A stretch of 64,000 nt of DNA from an uncultured Dokdonia sp. (lineage in GTDB: Bacteria > Bacteroidota > Bacteroidia > Flavobacteriales > Flavobacteriaceae), in NCBI GenBank assembly GCA_947503305.1, contig CANNDF010000003.1:496001-560000 (forward strand), in the 5' to 3' direction. Both the position numbers and the translations under genes were made by a program. Position 1 is the first letter of the stretch. Every line of letters begins with the position of its first letter. The notes below the pieces were generated by a model. The model had not been told where the DNA came from, searched no databases, and was given only the letters and a program-made list of their open reading frames with translations. Of the stretch, positions 53,808 through 61,996 are shown piece by piece.

Positions 53808-54389
53808 GTGACACAACAAGAACTCTATACAAACTTAAATTATGTAAATCACAGTCGTGAAAAAAGAGCGTACTACTCCCAGTTAGTCATTAATCAACCA
53901 GAATTACTACCACATATTATACATATTTTATTTCAAGTAGATGACCCTATTTCTAATAGAGCAGGTTGGTTATTAGAGTTTGTTTGTAAGACAAAAATCA
54001 GTATGCTATTACCGTATTTAGATATTTTTACCCGAAAATTAAATACTGTGTATCAAGACTCTGCGGTACGTCCTGTTGCAAAAATTTGTGAATACTTAAC
54101 CTTATCCTATTATAAAAAGAAAGATCCAGAAACTAGACAACACCTCACTACACTTTATAAAGAGCGCATTGTAGAAGCAGGGTTTGACTGGCTCATTACC
54201 GAGCAAAAAGTTGCCGTAAAAGCATACACGCTTACTTCATTATTTCTCCTAGGAACTGAAATAGATTGGATTCACCCTGAACTTCATCGTATCATGGAAG
54301 ATGATTATCATAAAGGAAGCGCTGCCTATAAAGCTCGATGCAGGCATATGTTTGAAGCAATAAAGAAATATAACAGTCAGAAAAAATAG
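53808..54389 (+). CDS. Helical-repeat hypothetical protein
   Basis: The frame is open from 53718, but that part overlaps the divergent heme-binding gene; a GTG at 53808 (MTQQELYTNLNYVNHSREKR) is a better start. About 193 residues, all helical, with HEAT/armadillo-like repeats (RAYYSQLVINQPELLPHIIH, SNRAGWLLEFVCKTKISMLL, WIHPELHRIMEDDY). No catalytic motif. Similar proteins in flavobacteria are unnamed, sometimes mislabelled adenylosuccinate lyase. Convergent with DUF2851. Confidence 0.72.
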   Translation: MTQQELYTNLNYVNHSREKRAYYSQLVINQPELLPHIIHILFQVDDPISNRAGWLLEFVCKTKISMLLPYLDIFTRKLNTVYQDSAVRPVAKICEYLTLSYYKKKDPETRQHLTTLYKERIVEAGFDWLITEQKVAVKAYTLTSLFLLGTEIDWIHPELHRIMEDDYHKGSAAYKARCRHMFEAIKKYNSQKK

Positions 54390-54393
54390 CTAT

Positions 54394-55671
54394 TTATTTT
54401 CTAGTTATCATCCAGTTACCTACTTCACATTGCAAGCAATGGTGTTTTGAACAGTATTCAGATTTTAATTGAATGCTTGCCTGTGTGTGCATTGCATTTT
54501 TAGCTTTTGACACACAACTATCAAATTTTGTAATTATAGAATTCTTTTCCGGCTTGATCGTACGTATCAAATCAAATATTTCTTCATTATTTTCTTTTGA
54601 TAAATATTGATAATACGCAAATTTTAAAGGGATAATTGTATTAATAAGTAATAAGTCTATAAAAGAGGTCGATAGTTTTTTACTTCGCTTTTTATGTGAA
54701 GTACCAAAGGAGAAATGTGTTTCCCAATATTCAGAAGCGGTTACAGATAGTTGCGTATAATATGAAAGTAATGACTGAGGTTCCATCAATCGTTGAAATA
54801 AATTGGGAGTTTGATGATATAACATCGCAAGTTGCGATAGACGTATTGTAGGAAAGTTATGAGGTCGTAATTTGTAAAATTGTACAGGCAAGACACCATC
54901 AGCATTTATCTGAAATTTATGTTTTATATATTCATACTCCCCTTGTAACTGCATAACATAACTATCTGTACTTTCTTCAGGAAGTATATTACCTGCTCCT
55001 AGCAATATTGCTTCTAACCTAAAAGGCTCTTGAGCATTTTTTCTAATGATATTAAAATCAATATGTTGCGCTATAGATTGGAATGCCTCTCCGTTTATTT
55101 TAGTTCCAAAACTTCTTGAAAGCATGATAAACAAAACTCGCTCCCAGTCATTTTTAAACTTTTTTAATAATTTTTGTATTGTAATGGTCTTACGTTGTAG
55201 TCGCTCAATATATAATCGTTCTTGCCAATGCTCCCAAATATGTACAGGGAGCTCTCCGATACTTGGTTCACAATGAATCCATTTTTGCGTAGAATTATCA
55301 AAAAGATGGTGGTAATTATCTAAAGACTCTTTATGTATATAAGATTTAAGTTCTAAAGTCGGTAAAATAGAATTATCAGCTCTAAAAATATCTATATCAT
55401 GTTCCCAAACTACATGAAGAATGACAGTATCATAATGAGTGTCTGTCTCATGCCCATGCGCATACCAATCTGATGATCTTTTATGTATTTCTACATTACC
55501 TGCCCATTCTTGATCAGAAATATGTAACCGTGCATTAAAGAAATCTGGTCCCGCTAGATGATTGTGTTGCCCTACAGAAGTTATAGTAATAGATTCTCCT
55601 GTGGTTGTTAACGCTTTCGCGAAAGCAAATTTTTTATACTTCCATATATAATGCAAAAAGTCTTCACGCAT
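54394..55671 (-). CDS. DUF2851 family protein
   Basis: Start at 55671 (MREDFLHYIWKYKKF) is preferred to the ATG at 55686. About 425 residues. Typical DUF2851 order: FLHYIWKYKKF, GQHNHLAGPDFFNARLHISD, EWAGNVEIHKRSSDWYAHGH, then ILHVVWEHDIDI and LPTLELK, with a Cys/His-rich end (CSKHHCLQCEVGNWM). Cytoplasmic and common in Bacteroidota; function unknown. The Asp/Glu/His-rich front part is reminiscent of a nuclease but that is speculation. A palindrome copy encodes AFAKA in the N-terminal KKFAFAKALTT. Confidence 0.88.
   Translation of the reverse strand: MREDFLHYIWKYKKFAFAKALTTTGESITITSVGQHNHLAGPDFFNARLHISDQEWAGNVEIHKRSSDWYAHGHETDTHYDTVILHVVWEHDIDIFRADNSILPTLELKSYIHKESLDNYHHLFDNSTQKWIHCEPSIGELPVHIWEHWQERLYIERLQRKTITIQKLLKKFKNDWERVLFIMLSRSFGTKINGEAFQSIAQHIDFNIIRKNAQEPFRLEAILLGAGNILPEESTDSYVMQLQGEYEYIKHKFQINADGVLPVQFYKLRPHNFPTIRLSQLAMLYHQTPNLFQRLMEPQSLLSYYTQLSVTASEYWETHFSFGTSHKKRSKKLSTSFIDLLLINTIIPLKFAYYQYLSKENNEEIFDLIRTIKPEKNSIITKFDSCVSKAKNAMHTQASIQLKSEYCSKHHCLQCEVGNWMITRK
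55613..55626. repeat. Dispersed palindrome, exact copy inside DUF2851 gene
   Basis: GCTTTCGCGAAAGC, read in the A-F-A-K-A frame near the N-terminus. Confidence 0.9.
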
Positions 55672-55710
55672 CTTGTGAAGATACAATTTATATGTAAAAA
55701 TTAACAGCCT

Positions 55711-57069
55711 CTATATAGCACTAATAATATCATGTTTAGTAATGATATGGTGCTTCCCATCTCCTAAATCTACAAGAACTGCATTATTCTCTTTTGTAAT
55801 TAATTTTGATACTTCAGCAATAGATGCCTTACGGGATACAATAGGATAAGGTGCCCCCATTACATCTTTAATTGGAGTCTCTGCAATGTCTTTATCCTCT
55901 AGGTATGCTCTAAATAAGTCTGCTTCATCAACACTTCCCACAAAGCCAGTGGTGTCTTCTACAGGAATTTGCGAAATTTTAAAATCACGCATACGTTCTA
56001 TAGCATGAGAAACTAGCTCTTCTGTCTTTATAACAACAAGAGGTTTATCAATATGACTTTTAATTAGATCTTCTGCAATGGTAATTTCTTCTTCTAAGAA
56101 ACCACGTTCTCGCATCCAATCATCATTAAACATCTTTCCTACATAACGACTTCCATGATCATGAAAAAGAACTACAACAACATCTTCTGGCTTAAAATGT
56201 TCTTTAAGTTGCAATAATCCTTTAATAGCAGATCCTGCAGAGTTTCCTAAGAACATTCCTTCTTCTTTTGCAAGACGACGTGTATAAATAGCGGCATCTT
56301 TATCTGTTACCTTTGTAAAGCCATCAATTACATCAAAGTTTACGTTCTCTGGTAAAATATCCTCCCCTATTCCTTCGGTGATATATGGATAAATTTCATT
56401 TTCGTCAAAAATTCCTGTTTCATGATATTTTTTAAACACTGACCCGTAGGTGTCTACTCCCCATACCTTGACATCTGGATTTTGTTCTTTTAAATACTTA
56501 CCTACTCCACTTATTGTTCCTCCTGTACCTACACCTACAACAAAATGAGTTACTTTACCTTCGGTTTGTTCCCAGATTTCAGGTCCCGTACTTTGATAAT
56601 GTGCTTTAGCATTACTAGGATTATCATATTGATTTACATACCAACTATTAGGAGTTTCTGTAGCTAGTCTTTTAGAAGTTGAATAATAAGATCGAGGATC
56701 ATCTGGTTCTACATTTGTAGGACATACTACTACCTCACTACCTACAGCACGTAAAATGTCCATTTTCTCTTTAGATTGCTTATCAGATATCACACAAACC
56801 ATCTTATATCCTTTGATTATAGCTGCGAGGGCTAGTCCCATCCCTGTATTTCCTGAAGTACCCTCTATAATAGTACCTCCCGGTTGTAGGCGACCATCTG
56901 CTTCTGCATCTTCAATCATCTGTAAAGCCATACGGTCTTTTACAGAATTTCCAGGGTTAAATGTTTCATATTTAGCAAGTACTAAACATGGCAACTCTTT
57001 TGTAAGAGTATTCATTTTTACCATAGGAGTATTTCCAATAGTTCCCAGTATATTTTCTGCGTAATCCAT
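55711..57069 (-). CDS. Cystathionine beta-synthase-like PLP enzyme
   Basis: Start at 57069 (MDYAENILGTIGNTPMVKM); the ATG at 57090 falls in the promoter. About 452 residues. PLP fold type II: the lysine is in NPGNSVKDRMALQMI, the phosphate/substrate loop in EGTSGNTGMGLALAA, and VGVGTGGTISGVGKYLK binds the cofactor. Two C-terminal CBS domains (about 330-450; FKISQIPVEDTTGFVGSVD) regulate activity. Makes cystathionine from homocysteine and serine, or cysteine from O-acetylserine; which one cannot be told from sequence alone. Confidence 0.9.
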   Translation of the reverse strand: MDYAENILGTIGNTPMVKMNTLTKELPCLVLAKYETFNPGNSVKDRMALQMIEDAEADGRLQPGGTIIEGTSGNTGMGLALAAIIKGYKMVCVISDKQSKEKMDILRAVGSEVVVCPTNVEPDDPRSYYSTSKRLATETPNSWYVNQYDNPSNAKAHYQSTGPEIWEQTEGKVTHFVVGVGTGGTISGVGKYLKEQNPDVKVWGVDTYGSVFKKYHETGIFDENEIYPYITEGIGEDILPENVNFDVIDGFTKVTDKDAAIYTRRLAKEEGMFLGNSAGSAIKGLLQLKEHFKPEDVVVVLFHDHGSRYVGKMFNDDWMRERGFLEEEITIAEDLIKSHIDKPLVVIKTEELVSHAIERMRDFKISQIPVEDTTGFVGSVDEADLFRAYLEDKDIAETPIKDVMGAPYPIVSRKASIAEVSKLITKENNAVLVDLGDGKHHIITKHDIISAI

Positions 57070-57087
57070 AGTGTATTTTTGAGTGTG

Positions 57088-57095
57088 CAAAGATA
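57088..57095 (-). promoter_or_regulatory. Candidate -7 element for cystathionine beta-synthase-like gene
   Basis: TATCTTTG on the minus strand, exact match, about 19 bases upstream of the chosen start. Confidence 0.5.
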
Positions 57096-57239
57096 CCTAC
57101 TACAATTTTGTTTTAAGAACGATGCATAGACAATTATCAATTTTTTAACCCATACCCATTTTAATAAGGGTTATCACAGACAATTTAAAGTTTTAAAACA
57201 ATAAAAACTATATTTTTCGTTATATAACTACAAAAATAG

Positions 57240-57270
57240 TTGTTCAACTAAAAAAATCGTTATACATTTG
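57240..57270 (+). promoter_or_regulatory. Promoter of DUF1028 gene
   Basis: TTG (57240-57242), 20-base spacer, TACATTTG (57263-57270): complete consensus match, 34 bases before the ATG. Confidence 0.75.
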
Positions 57271-57303
57271 AATCATTAATCAAAAACTCAAAAAATAACA
57301 TTC

Positions 57304-58059
57304 ATGAATCAATCAAAAAAAACAACTACATTTTTACCTTCATCACGTAAAAATTCTATGCATATACTATTCTTATGCATTATCACCTTTTTATTAAGTA
57401 CTACTGCAAACGCGACATGGTCTATCATTGCTGTAGATCGCTCTACAGGAGAAATAGGTATCGTAGGAGCCTCATGCACTTTTGATGTGCAAGGTATCGC
57501 TTCTATTGTTCCAGGCAAAGGCGCTATTGTTGTGCAAGCTGCTAGCAGTTATTTTGCTCGAATGAAGGGTGTAAATATGATGTCTTTTGGTGCTAGTCCA
57601 GAAGAAATATTAGAAGCAATGCGTGACAAAGAATTCGAACCTGAAAAACAGCAGTATGGAGTCATCGCATTAAATGACCAAACGAAACCCCTTGTATACT
57701 CGGGTTCTCTTATCAAAGACTGGAATGGCTCAAAAATTGGAAATGACATTGCTGTTTTGGGAAATATTCTTGTAGACGAGTCTATTATTAAAAACGCATA
57801 TAAGGCCTTTGATACCTCCAGAGATAAACCCTTTGCAGAACGCTTAATGCTAGCTCTTAAGGCTGGTGAAAAAGCAGGCGGAGATAAAAGATGTGGGACT
57901 CAATATGCTAGATCTGCATTTATCTCTGTATATAACCCAATGGATGATGCTATTTTAAAACTATCTGTATATGGGATTGATAAAGGAGGAAAACCTGCAG
58001 TTACCCTATTAGAAAAGCAATTTGAATTTTGGAGAAAACAACAAACAACAAACAAATAA
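57304..58059 (+). CDS. DUF1028 Ntn-hydrolase-like secreted protein
   Basis: 251 residues. After a polar leader, a signal peptide (MHILFLCIITFLLSTTANA, ending around residue 37). The mature protein starts TWSIIAVDRSTGEIGIVGAS, followed by KGAIVVQAASSYFARMKGVN, VLGNILVDESIIKNAYKAF and GDKRCGTQYARSAFISVYNP. This is DUF1028, a fold related to Ntn hydrolases, but without a certain activity. The promoter supports the ATG at 57304, although a start at 57358 would also give a normal signal peptide. Confidence 0.87.
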   Translation: MNQSKKTTTFLPSSRKNSMHILFLCIITFLLSTTANATWSIIAVDRSTGEIGIVGASCTFDVQGIASIVPGKGAIVVQAASSYFARMKGVNMMSFGASPEEILEAMRDKEFEPEKQQYGVIALNDQTKPLVYSGSLIKDWNGSKIGNDIAVLGNILVDESIIKNAYKAFDTSRDKPFAERLMLALKAGEKAGGDKRCGTQYARSAFISVYNPMDDAILKLSVYGIDKGGKPAVTLLEKQFEFWRKQQTTNK

Positions 58060-58088
58060 TCTATATACATCTTCAGTACTAGTATATT

Positions 58089-58442
58089 ATGGAAAAACTA
58101 ACAAATAAGGAAGAAGAAATCATGCACGTATTGTGGCAATTAGAGCGTGCATTTGTCAAAGAAGTTGTGGCTCAAATGCCCGATGGTAATCATTACAATA
58201 CCGTATCGACTATTATTCGTAATTTAGAAGACAAAGGATATGTATCTCATCAAGCATATGGGAAAACGCATCAATACTTCCCCCTTGTAACTATAGAAGC
58301 CTATAGAAAGCAGTTTATACAAACAGCTACTCAAAAATATTTTGATAATTCTTATAAAGACATGGTCTCTTTCTTTGCCAAAGAAGAAAAAATATCGGCT
58401 AAAGAATTACGCGAAATATTGGCTCTCATAGAAAAGAAATAA
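58089..58442 (+). CDS. BlaI/MecI/CopY-family repressor
   Basis: 117 residues. Winged-helix DNA-binding domain: MEKLTNKEEEIMHVLWQLER, VAQMPDGNHYNTVSTIIRNL and EDKGYVSHQAYGKTHQYFPL, then a dimerisation helix. BlaI-type repressors are released by cleavage triggered by the paired M56 sensor-protease encoded next. 29 bases after the DUF1028 gene, with which it may share a transcript. Confidence 0.94.
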   Translation: MEKLTNKEEEIMHVLWQLERAFVKEVVAQMPDGNHYNTVSTIIRNLEDKGYVSHQAYGKTHQYFPLVTIEAYRKQFIQTATQKYFDNSYKDMVSFFAKEEKISAKELREILALIEKK

Positions 58443-58480
58443 TAACTATAAGATTCTCTCATTGAAAAAATAAGATTCAT

Positions 58481-60430
58481 ATGGAAGCACTACTTTATAT
58501 CTTAAAAAGCGCGGTAATTTTATCATTGTTCTATATAGTTTATCGTATCGTTTTACAAAAGGACACATTTTTTGTAGCAAATAGACATTACCTTATTGCA
58601 GGCATTATTGCTGCATTTATCTTTCCATTTATACAATTTACAAAAACAATCTATTTAAAAAGTACAGCCATTGTAGATACTGCATCTATGTATAATGAAG
58701 TCCCTCTGACGGCTATAGAGACTATTCCATCAGAAACTATAACTATAAATTGGTGGTCGGTAGCTCTTGTTATTTATTGTGTAGGAGTGTGTATTATGTT
58801 GATCCGTTTAGGTACACAACTCTTCTCTTTATCACTTCTGATTAAAAAATATCCGGCAACACGCACAGGGAAATATACATATGTTCAAGTACATGATAAT
58901 ATAACTCCTTTTTCTTTTTTTAGGACTATCTGTTATAACCCACAATTGCATACAACGTCTGAACTTAAAATGATTTTAGAACATGAAAAAATACACGCTC
59001 ATCAATGGCATACCATAGATGTATTACTTACGCAAATAGTATTAGCATTACAATGGATGAACCCTATTGCGTGGTTTTATAAAAGAAGTTTAGAACAAAA
59101 TCTAGAGTTTCTCGCAGATAACGGTGCTATTCAAAAAGTCGTCTCCTCAAAAGAGTATCAACATACACTTGTAAAAGTATCATCGACTTCATTGCGACCA
59201 GCACTTACAAATAACTTTTATCATTCATTAATCAAAAAGCGAATCGTTATGTTAAACAAACAAACATCCCACAAACGAAATCTATGGAAGCTAGGACTTA
59301 TACTTCCAGTACTTGCTCTTTTTATGTATTCTTTTAATGTAAAGACTAAAACAGAGTTTCTCCCTCTAGAAAAATCATTAGAAAATCCAGTTACTTATAA
59401 TGAAACCCTTGGAGAAGCATCTATAATAGATCCTATTGAAGAGGATACTTCTGCTTTCGCGAAAGCGGAAACTACAAATACAATATCTCCAAAGCCAAAG
59501 CCTAATCTGGCAATTACGCCATTAAAAAGAGCTTCAATTAAAAAAGAAGAAAGCCCAGTTATAAGTACTACCACTCCTAAACAGCAAATACTTTTACCTC
59601 AACCCGCAAGTGTAGTACCGCAAAATTCAGAAGAGTTCCGTATTAAAATCACAAAAAGCTCTACAGAAACCGAGCTATTGAAAATTAAAAAAGATCTTAT
59701 GGAAAAACATCAGATTGATTTTAGTTATACTACAGTACGAAATGAAAAACAAGAAATCATAGCTTTAAAAATTCAGTATACAACAGCTACCAACAATAAT
59801 GGCAATTATAACGTAAGCAGTGATGGCCCTATTTCTGATATTTACTTTTATCAAGAAGCAGATGGAGCTATAGGTTTAGGTAACGCCAGATCATCCGAAG
59901 AAGCAAAAGCAATGATGGAAGAGCGTTTTGCAGCAAGAAAAATACATCTGGAAGAGCGTAAACAAAAGATGGAAGAACATCGTGAAGAAATGAAAGCACA
60001 TCGGGAAAAGCTCAGAATGCAAATGAAAGAACATAGATCAGAAGCGCGTAGTGAAATGGGGAAACATGAAGAACGTATGAAAGAGCGTCAACATAAAATG
60101 AAAGAACGTGTAAAAGAAAGAGAAAAACGTCAATATGAGAGAGTACATGAACAATCCCGAAGACGTTATCACTCTCAACATGCGCTAGAAATAAATAAAG
60201 ACACTACAGACGAAGAAATAAAAATTATAAAAAAGAAATTAGAAGAAAAAGGAATTTCTTTCTCTTTTTCTAAAGTAAAAAGAAATAGTGCTGGAGAAAT
60301 TACTGCCTATAGAATGAGTTTTGATGACAATAAAGGCACAGAGTCATCTACCAAAAGAAAATCAAGTGATAGTCCTATGGAACCATTACAATTTGTATAT
60401 GATGGAAATACACTTCGTATTAATAATTGA
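58481..60430 (+). CDS. M56 (BlaR1-type) membrane metallopeptidase with long charged tail
   Basis: 649 residues. N-terminal membrane helices (about 8-55, 90-115) and the zinc protease motif HEKIH (about residues 168-172) in EHEKIHAHQWHT, with a further Glu in NLEFLADNGAIQ. A membrane helix at about 270-287 precedes the extracellular part. Instead of a penicillin-binding domain there is a Lys/Glu/Arg/His-rich coiled-coil (about 480-565; repeats like MKEHRSEARSEMGKHEER) and two similar short alpha-beta segments (EIKIIKKKLEEKGISFSF and TELLKIKKDLMEKHQIDFSY). A palindrome copy encodes SAFAKAET in the linker. Confidence 0.9.
   Translation: MEALLYILKSAVILSLFYIVYRIVLQKDTFFVANRHYLIAGIIAAFIFPFIQFTKTIYLKSTAIVDTASMYNEVPLTAIETIPSETITINWWSVALVIYCVGVCIMLIRLGTQLFSLSLLIKKYPATRTGKYTYVQVHDNITPFSFFRTICYNPQLHTTSELKMILEHEKIHAHQWHTIDVLLTQIVLALQWMNPIAWFYKRSLEQNLEFLADNGAIQKVVSSKEYQHTLVKVSSTSLRPALTNNFYHSLIKKRIVMLNKQTSHKRNLWKLGLILPVLALFMYSFNVKTKTEFLPLEKSLENPVTYNETLGEASIIDPIEEDTSAFAKAETTNTISPKPKPNLAITPLKRASIKKEESPVISTTTPKQQILLPQPASVVPQNSEEFRIKITKSSTETELLKIKKDLMEKHQIDFSYTTVRNEKQEIIALKIQYTTATNNNGNYNVSSDGPISDIYFYQEADGAIGLGNARSSEEAKAMMEERFAARKIHLEERKQKMEEHREEMKAHREKLRMQMKEHRSEARSEMGKHEERMKERQHKMKERVKEREKRQYERVHEQSRRRYHSQHALEINKDTTDEEIKIIKKKLEEKGISFSFSKVKRNSAGEITAYRMSFDDNKGTESSTKRKSSDSPMEPLQFVYDGNTLRINN
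59453..59466. repeat. Dispersed palindrome, exact copy inside M56 gene
   Basis: GCTTTCGCGAAAGC, read in the A-F-A-K-A frame in a linker. Confidence 0.9.
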
Positions 60431-60451
60431 ATAACTCCTTCATAGATATCC

Positions 60452-60492
60452 TAAAACAGCTATACTAGTACTTAGTATAGCTGTTTTACTTT
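60452..60492 (+). terminator. Terminator of blaI-M56 operon
   Basis: Perfect 16-bp stem TAAAACAGCTATACTA (60452-60467) with 60473-60488, loop GTACT, T-rich run beyond. About 22 bases after the M56 stop. Confidence 0.88.
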
Positions 60493-60565
60493 TTAGTATA
60501 TCCATCTAGCAATGTTAAAAAAAGTATTTTTAGAAATAAATAAAATAGAAAATCGTTGTTGGCAT

Positions 60566-60573
60566 TAGGTTTG
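60566..60573 (+). promoter_or_regulatory. Candidate -7 element for 60611 lipoprotein
   Basis: TAGGTTTG, exact TAnnTTTG match, 37 bases before the start codon. No TTG at the ideal distance. Confidence 0.4.
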
Positions 60574-60610
60574 ATATACATAAGTACAAACACAATCTAA
60601 TTTATTAATA

Positions 60611-61120
60611 ATGCGAAAATTTATTTTACCACTGATAGCCTTTACATGTATCCTTCTTTCTTGTTCTGATGATGATAATGGAGATTTTATAGATACGGAT
60701 ACTATAGGACAAACTTTTGAAATAGGAAATGTAGACTTTTTTACAAATGATGGTTTTAGCGCCGCAGTAAATGTGATCGTACCTAATACTATTGAAGTAT
60801 TTGAATCTGATGTCCCTTTAGTTTTTGTCTTAGATCCAGATGCTACTGCAGCAAATGGTGTTGATGTTTTTGAACCACTTCCAAGAACATTCTTCTTTAA
60901 CAATGGAGGCTTTGCTCAATATAGATTCAATTTTATATTTGATAATGCTACAGGAATATTTGATCTGGACATTATATTAGAAAGTGATGATTTCGATGCC
61001 TTAAGTACTGGTTTTACACAAAATCAAGTTTTTAGAATTGTAATCGTACCTTCTGAATTTGCTCAGAATAACGATACAAGTAATCTAGGTGATGTATTAT
61101 CATTATTAAATCTAGATTAA
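60611..61120 (+). CDS. Predicted lipoprotein of unknown function
   Basis: 169 residues. Lipoprotein signal (LIAFTCILLSCSDDDNG), then an Asp/Phe-rich, beta-strand-like mature part (VNVIVPNTIEVFESDVPLVF, RTFFFNNGGFAQYRFNFIFD). No family recognised. Flanked by its own promoter candidate and terminator, so monocistronic. Confidence 0.75.
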   Translation: MRKFILPLIAFTCILLSCSDDDNGDFIDTDTIGQTFEIGNVDFFTNDGFSAAVNVIVPNTIEVFESDVPLVFVLDPDATAANGVDVFEPLPRTFFFNNGGFAQYRFNFIFDNATGIFDLDIILESDDFDALSTGFTQNQVFRIVIVPSEFAQNNDTSNLGDVLSLLNLD

Positions 61121-61142
61121 TAAGATAAACTCTTTTTAATAG

Positions 61143-61179
61143 AAAAATCCGCTTTGAGATTCTCAAAGCGGATTTTTTT
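61143..61179 (+). terminator. Terminator of 60611 lipoprotein gene
   Basis: Near-perfect 12-bp arms TCCGCTTTGAGA (61148-61159) with 61161-61172, extended by A/T pairs, then seven T. About 25 bases after the stop. Confidence 0.85.
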
Positions 61180-61546
61180 ATGCAAAAAACATGCAATTTT
61201 ACCATAAAACTTTTTACAATTTAGTCTTGTAAAAAATCTATAAAAAAGATGAAAACCCATAAAAAAGGCGTTTTTATAATGAAACTCCCCTAGGATTTAT
61301 AAAATACTCTAAAATACCCCCTACAATTGTTACATATAATAACATTATAAGTAATTTATAGTTATATATATTAACTTCAATGAAGACTAAAATTTAAAAA
61401 TCGAAACTGTTATGATTTTTTTAGTTACAATTCTATATTTAATTTCATAGAAATGATTTAAAATATTTTGCGGGTTCAACGCAATACTACTTCTTTGCCC
61501 TATCAATCAAAAACAACTATTAAAAACTTTTAAAATTTAAACTATT
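61180..61546. other. A/T-rich gene-poor stretch
   Basis: 367 bases with no convincing gene. Very A/T-rich. Near its right end a TTG (61468-61470) stands 23 bases before TTTG (61494-61497), a half-matching promoter for the small ORF at 61547. Also contains one copy of a 15-base direct repeat (61505-61519). Confidence 0.5.
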
Positions 61547-61675
61547 ATGAAAACGCAAGAAGTACAAACAAAAACAGTAAGAACAAACAAAGCATTAGGA
61601 ATATATACTGTATTCATGGTATCACTATCGGCAGCATATATTGTAACAACCTGGATCCAACATTTTACACTTTAG
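61547..61675 (+). CDS. Small membrane protein, 42 residues
   Basis: A 42-codon ORF: polar basic N-terminus (MKTQEVQTKTVRTNKALG) followed by one hydrophobic helix (IYTVFMVSLSAAYIVTTW) and a short end. Layout fits a single-pass membrane microprotein. It has no family I recognise. Reasons to believe it: ATG start, clean charge/helix layout, located in a stretch with no larger gene. Reasons for doubt: short and without homology evidence here. Confidence 0.5.
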   Translation: MKTQEVQTKTVRTNKALGIYTVFMVSLSAAYIVTTWIQHFTL

Positions 61676-61739
61676 TAGAAACATATCAATCAAAATACAT
61701 CAATCAAAAAATAATCACTAACAATTAAATCTCACTCAC

Positions 61740-61784
61740 ATGGTACAAATTATTATTGCAGTTTTAGACACAATCTTTGGATAG
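61740..61784 (+). CDS. Possible 14-residue hydrophobic peptide
   Basis: ATG-initiated MVQIIIAVLDTIFG then TAG. Amphipathic and hydrophobic like toxin or leader peptides. 64 bases after the small membrane protein and before a hairpin (61818-61848). Could easily be chance; the short length gives little support. Confidence 0.25.
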   Translation: MVQIIIAVLDTIFG

Positions 61785-61817
61785 TCTAAAAATCAAAAAC
61801 AACTAACTGACCCCTCA

Positions 61818-61852
61818 CACATCCAGAAGCACGCGTCTCTGGATTGTGTTTA
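61818..61852 (+). terminator. Weak terminator-like hairpin after the small ORFs
   Basis: ATCCAGA (61821-61827) pairs with TCTGGAT (61838-61844), extended by CAC/GTG after a bulge, followed by a weakly T-rich GTTTATT. Confidence 0.45.
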
Positions 61853-61882
61853 TTAAAATCCCGTATACCTTTCACGTCCATC

Positions 61883-61890
61883 TACTTTTG
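61883..61890 (+). promoter_or_regulatory. Candidate -7 element for SPFH gene
   Basis: TACTTTTG, exact match. It lies within an inverted repeat CTTTCAC (61869-61875)/GTGAAAG (61890-61896). No TTG at the ideal distance. Implies a leader of about 100 bases. Confidence 0.4.
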
Positions 61891-61926
61891 TGAAAGTGTC
61901 TTACTCTTTATCAAAAATTTGCATAT

Positions 61927-61958
61927 AGTTACCTACGAGTTACGTATTCGTAGTGACT
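61927..61958 (+). promoter_or_regulatory. Leader hairpin upstream of SPFH gene
   Basis: Left arm 61927-61938 pairs with right arm 61948-61958: 11 pairs including one G-T, with a single bulged C at 61933 or 61932 and loop GTTACGTAT. No T tract follows, so it is not a terminator; it ends 38 bases before the start codon. Confidence 0.5.
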
Positions 61959-61996
61959 AGATAATGCATAAAGTCTAACTCTTAAAACCATTGCGT

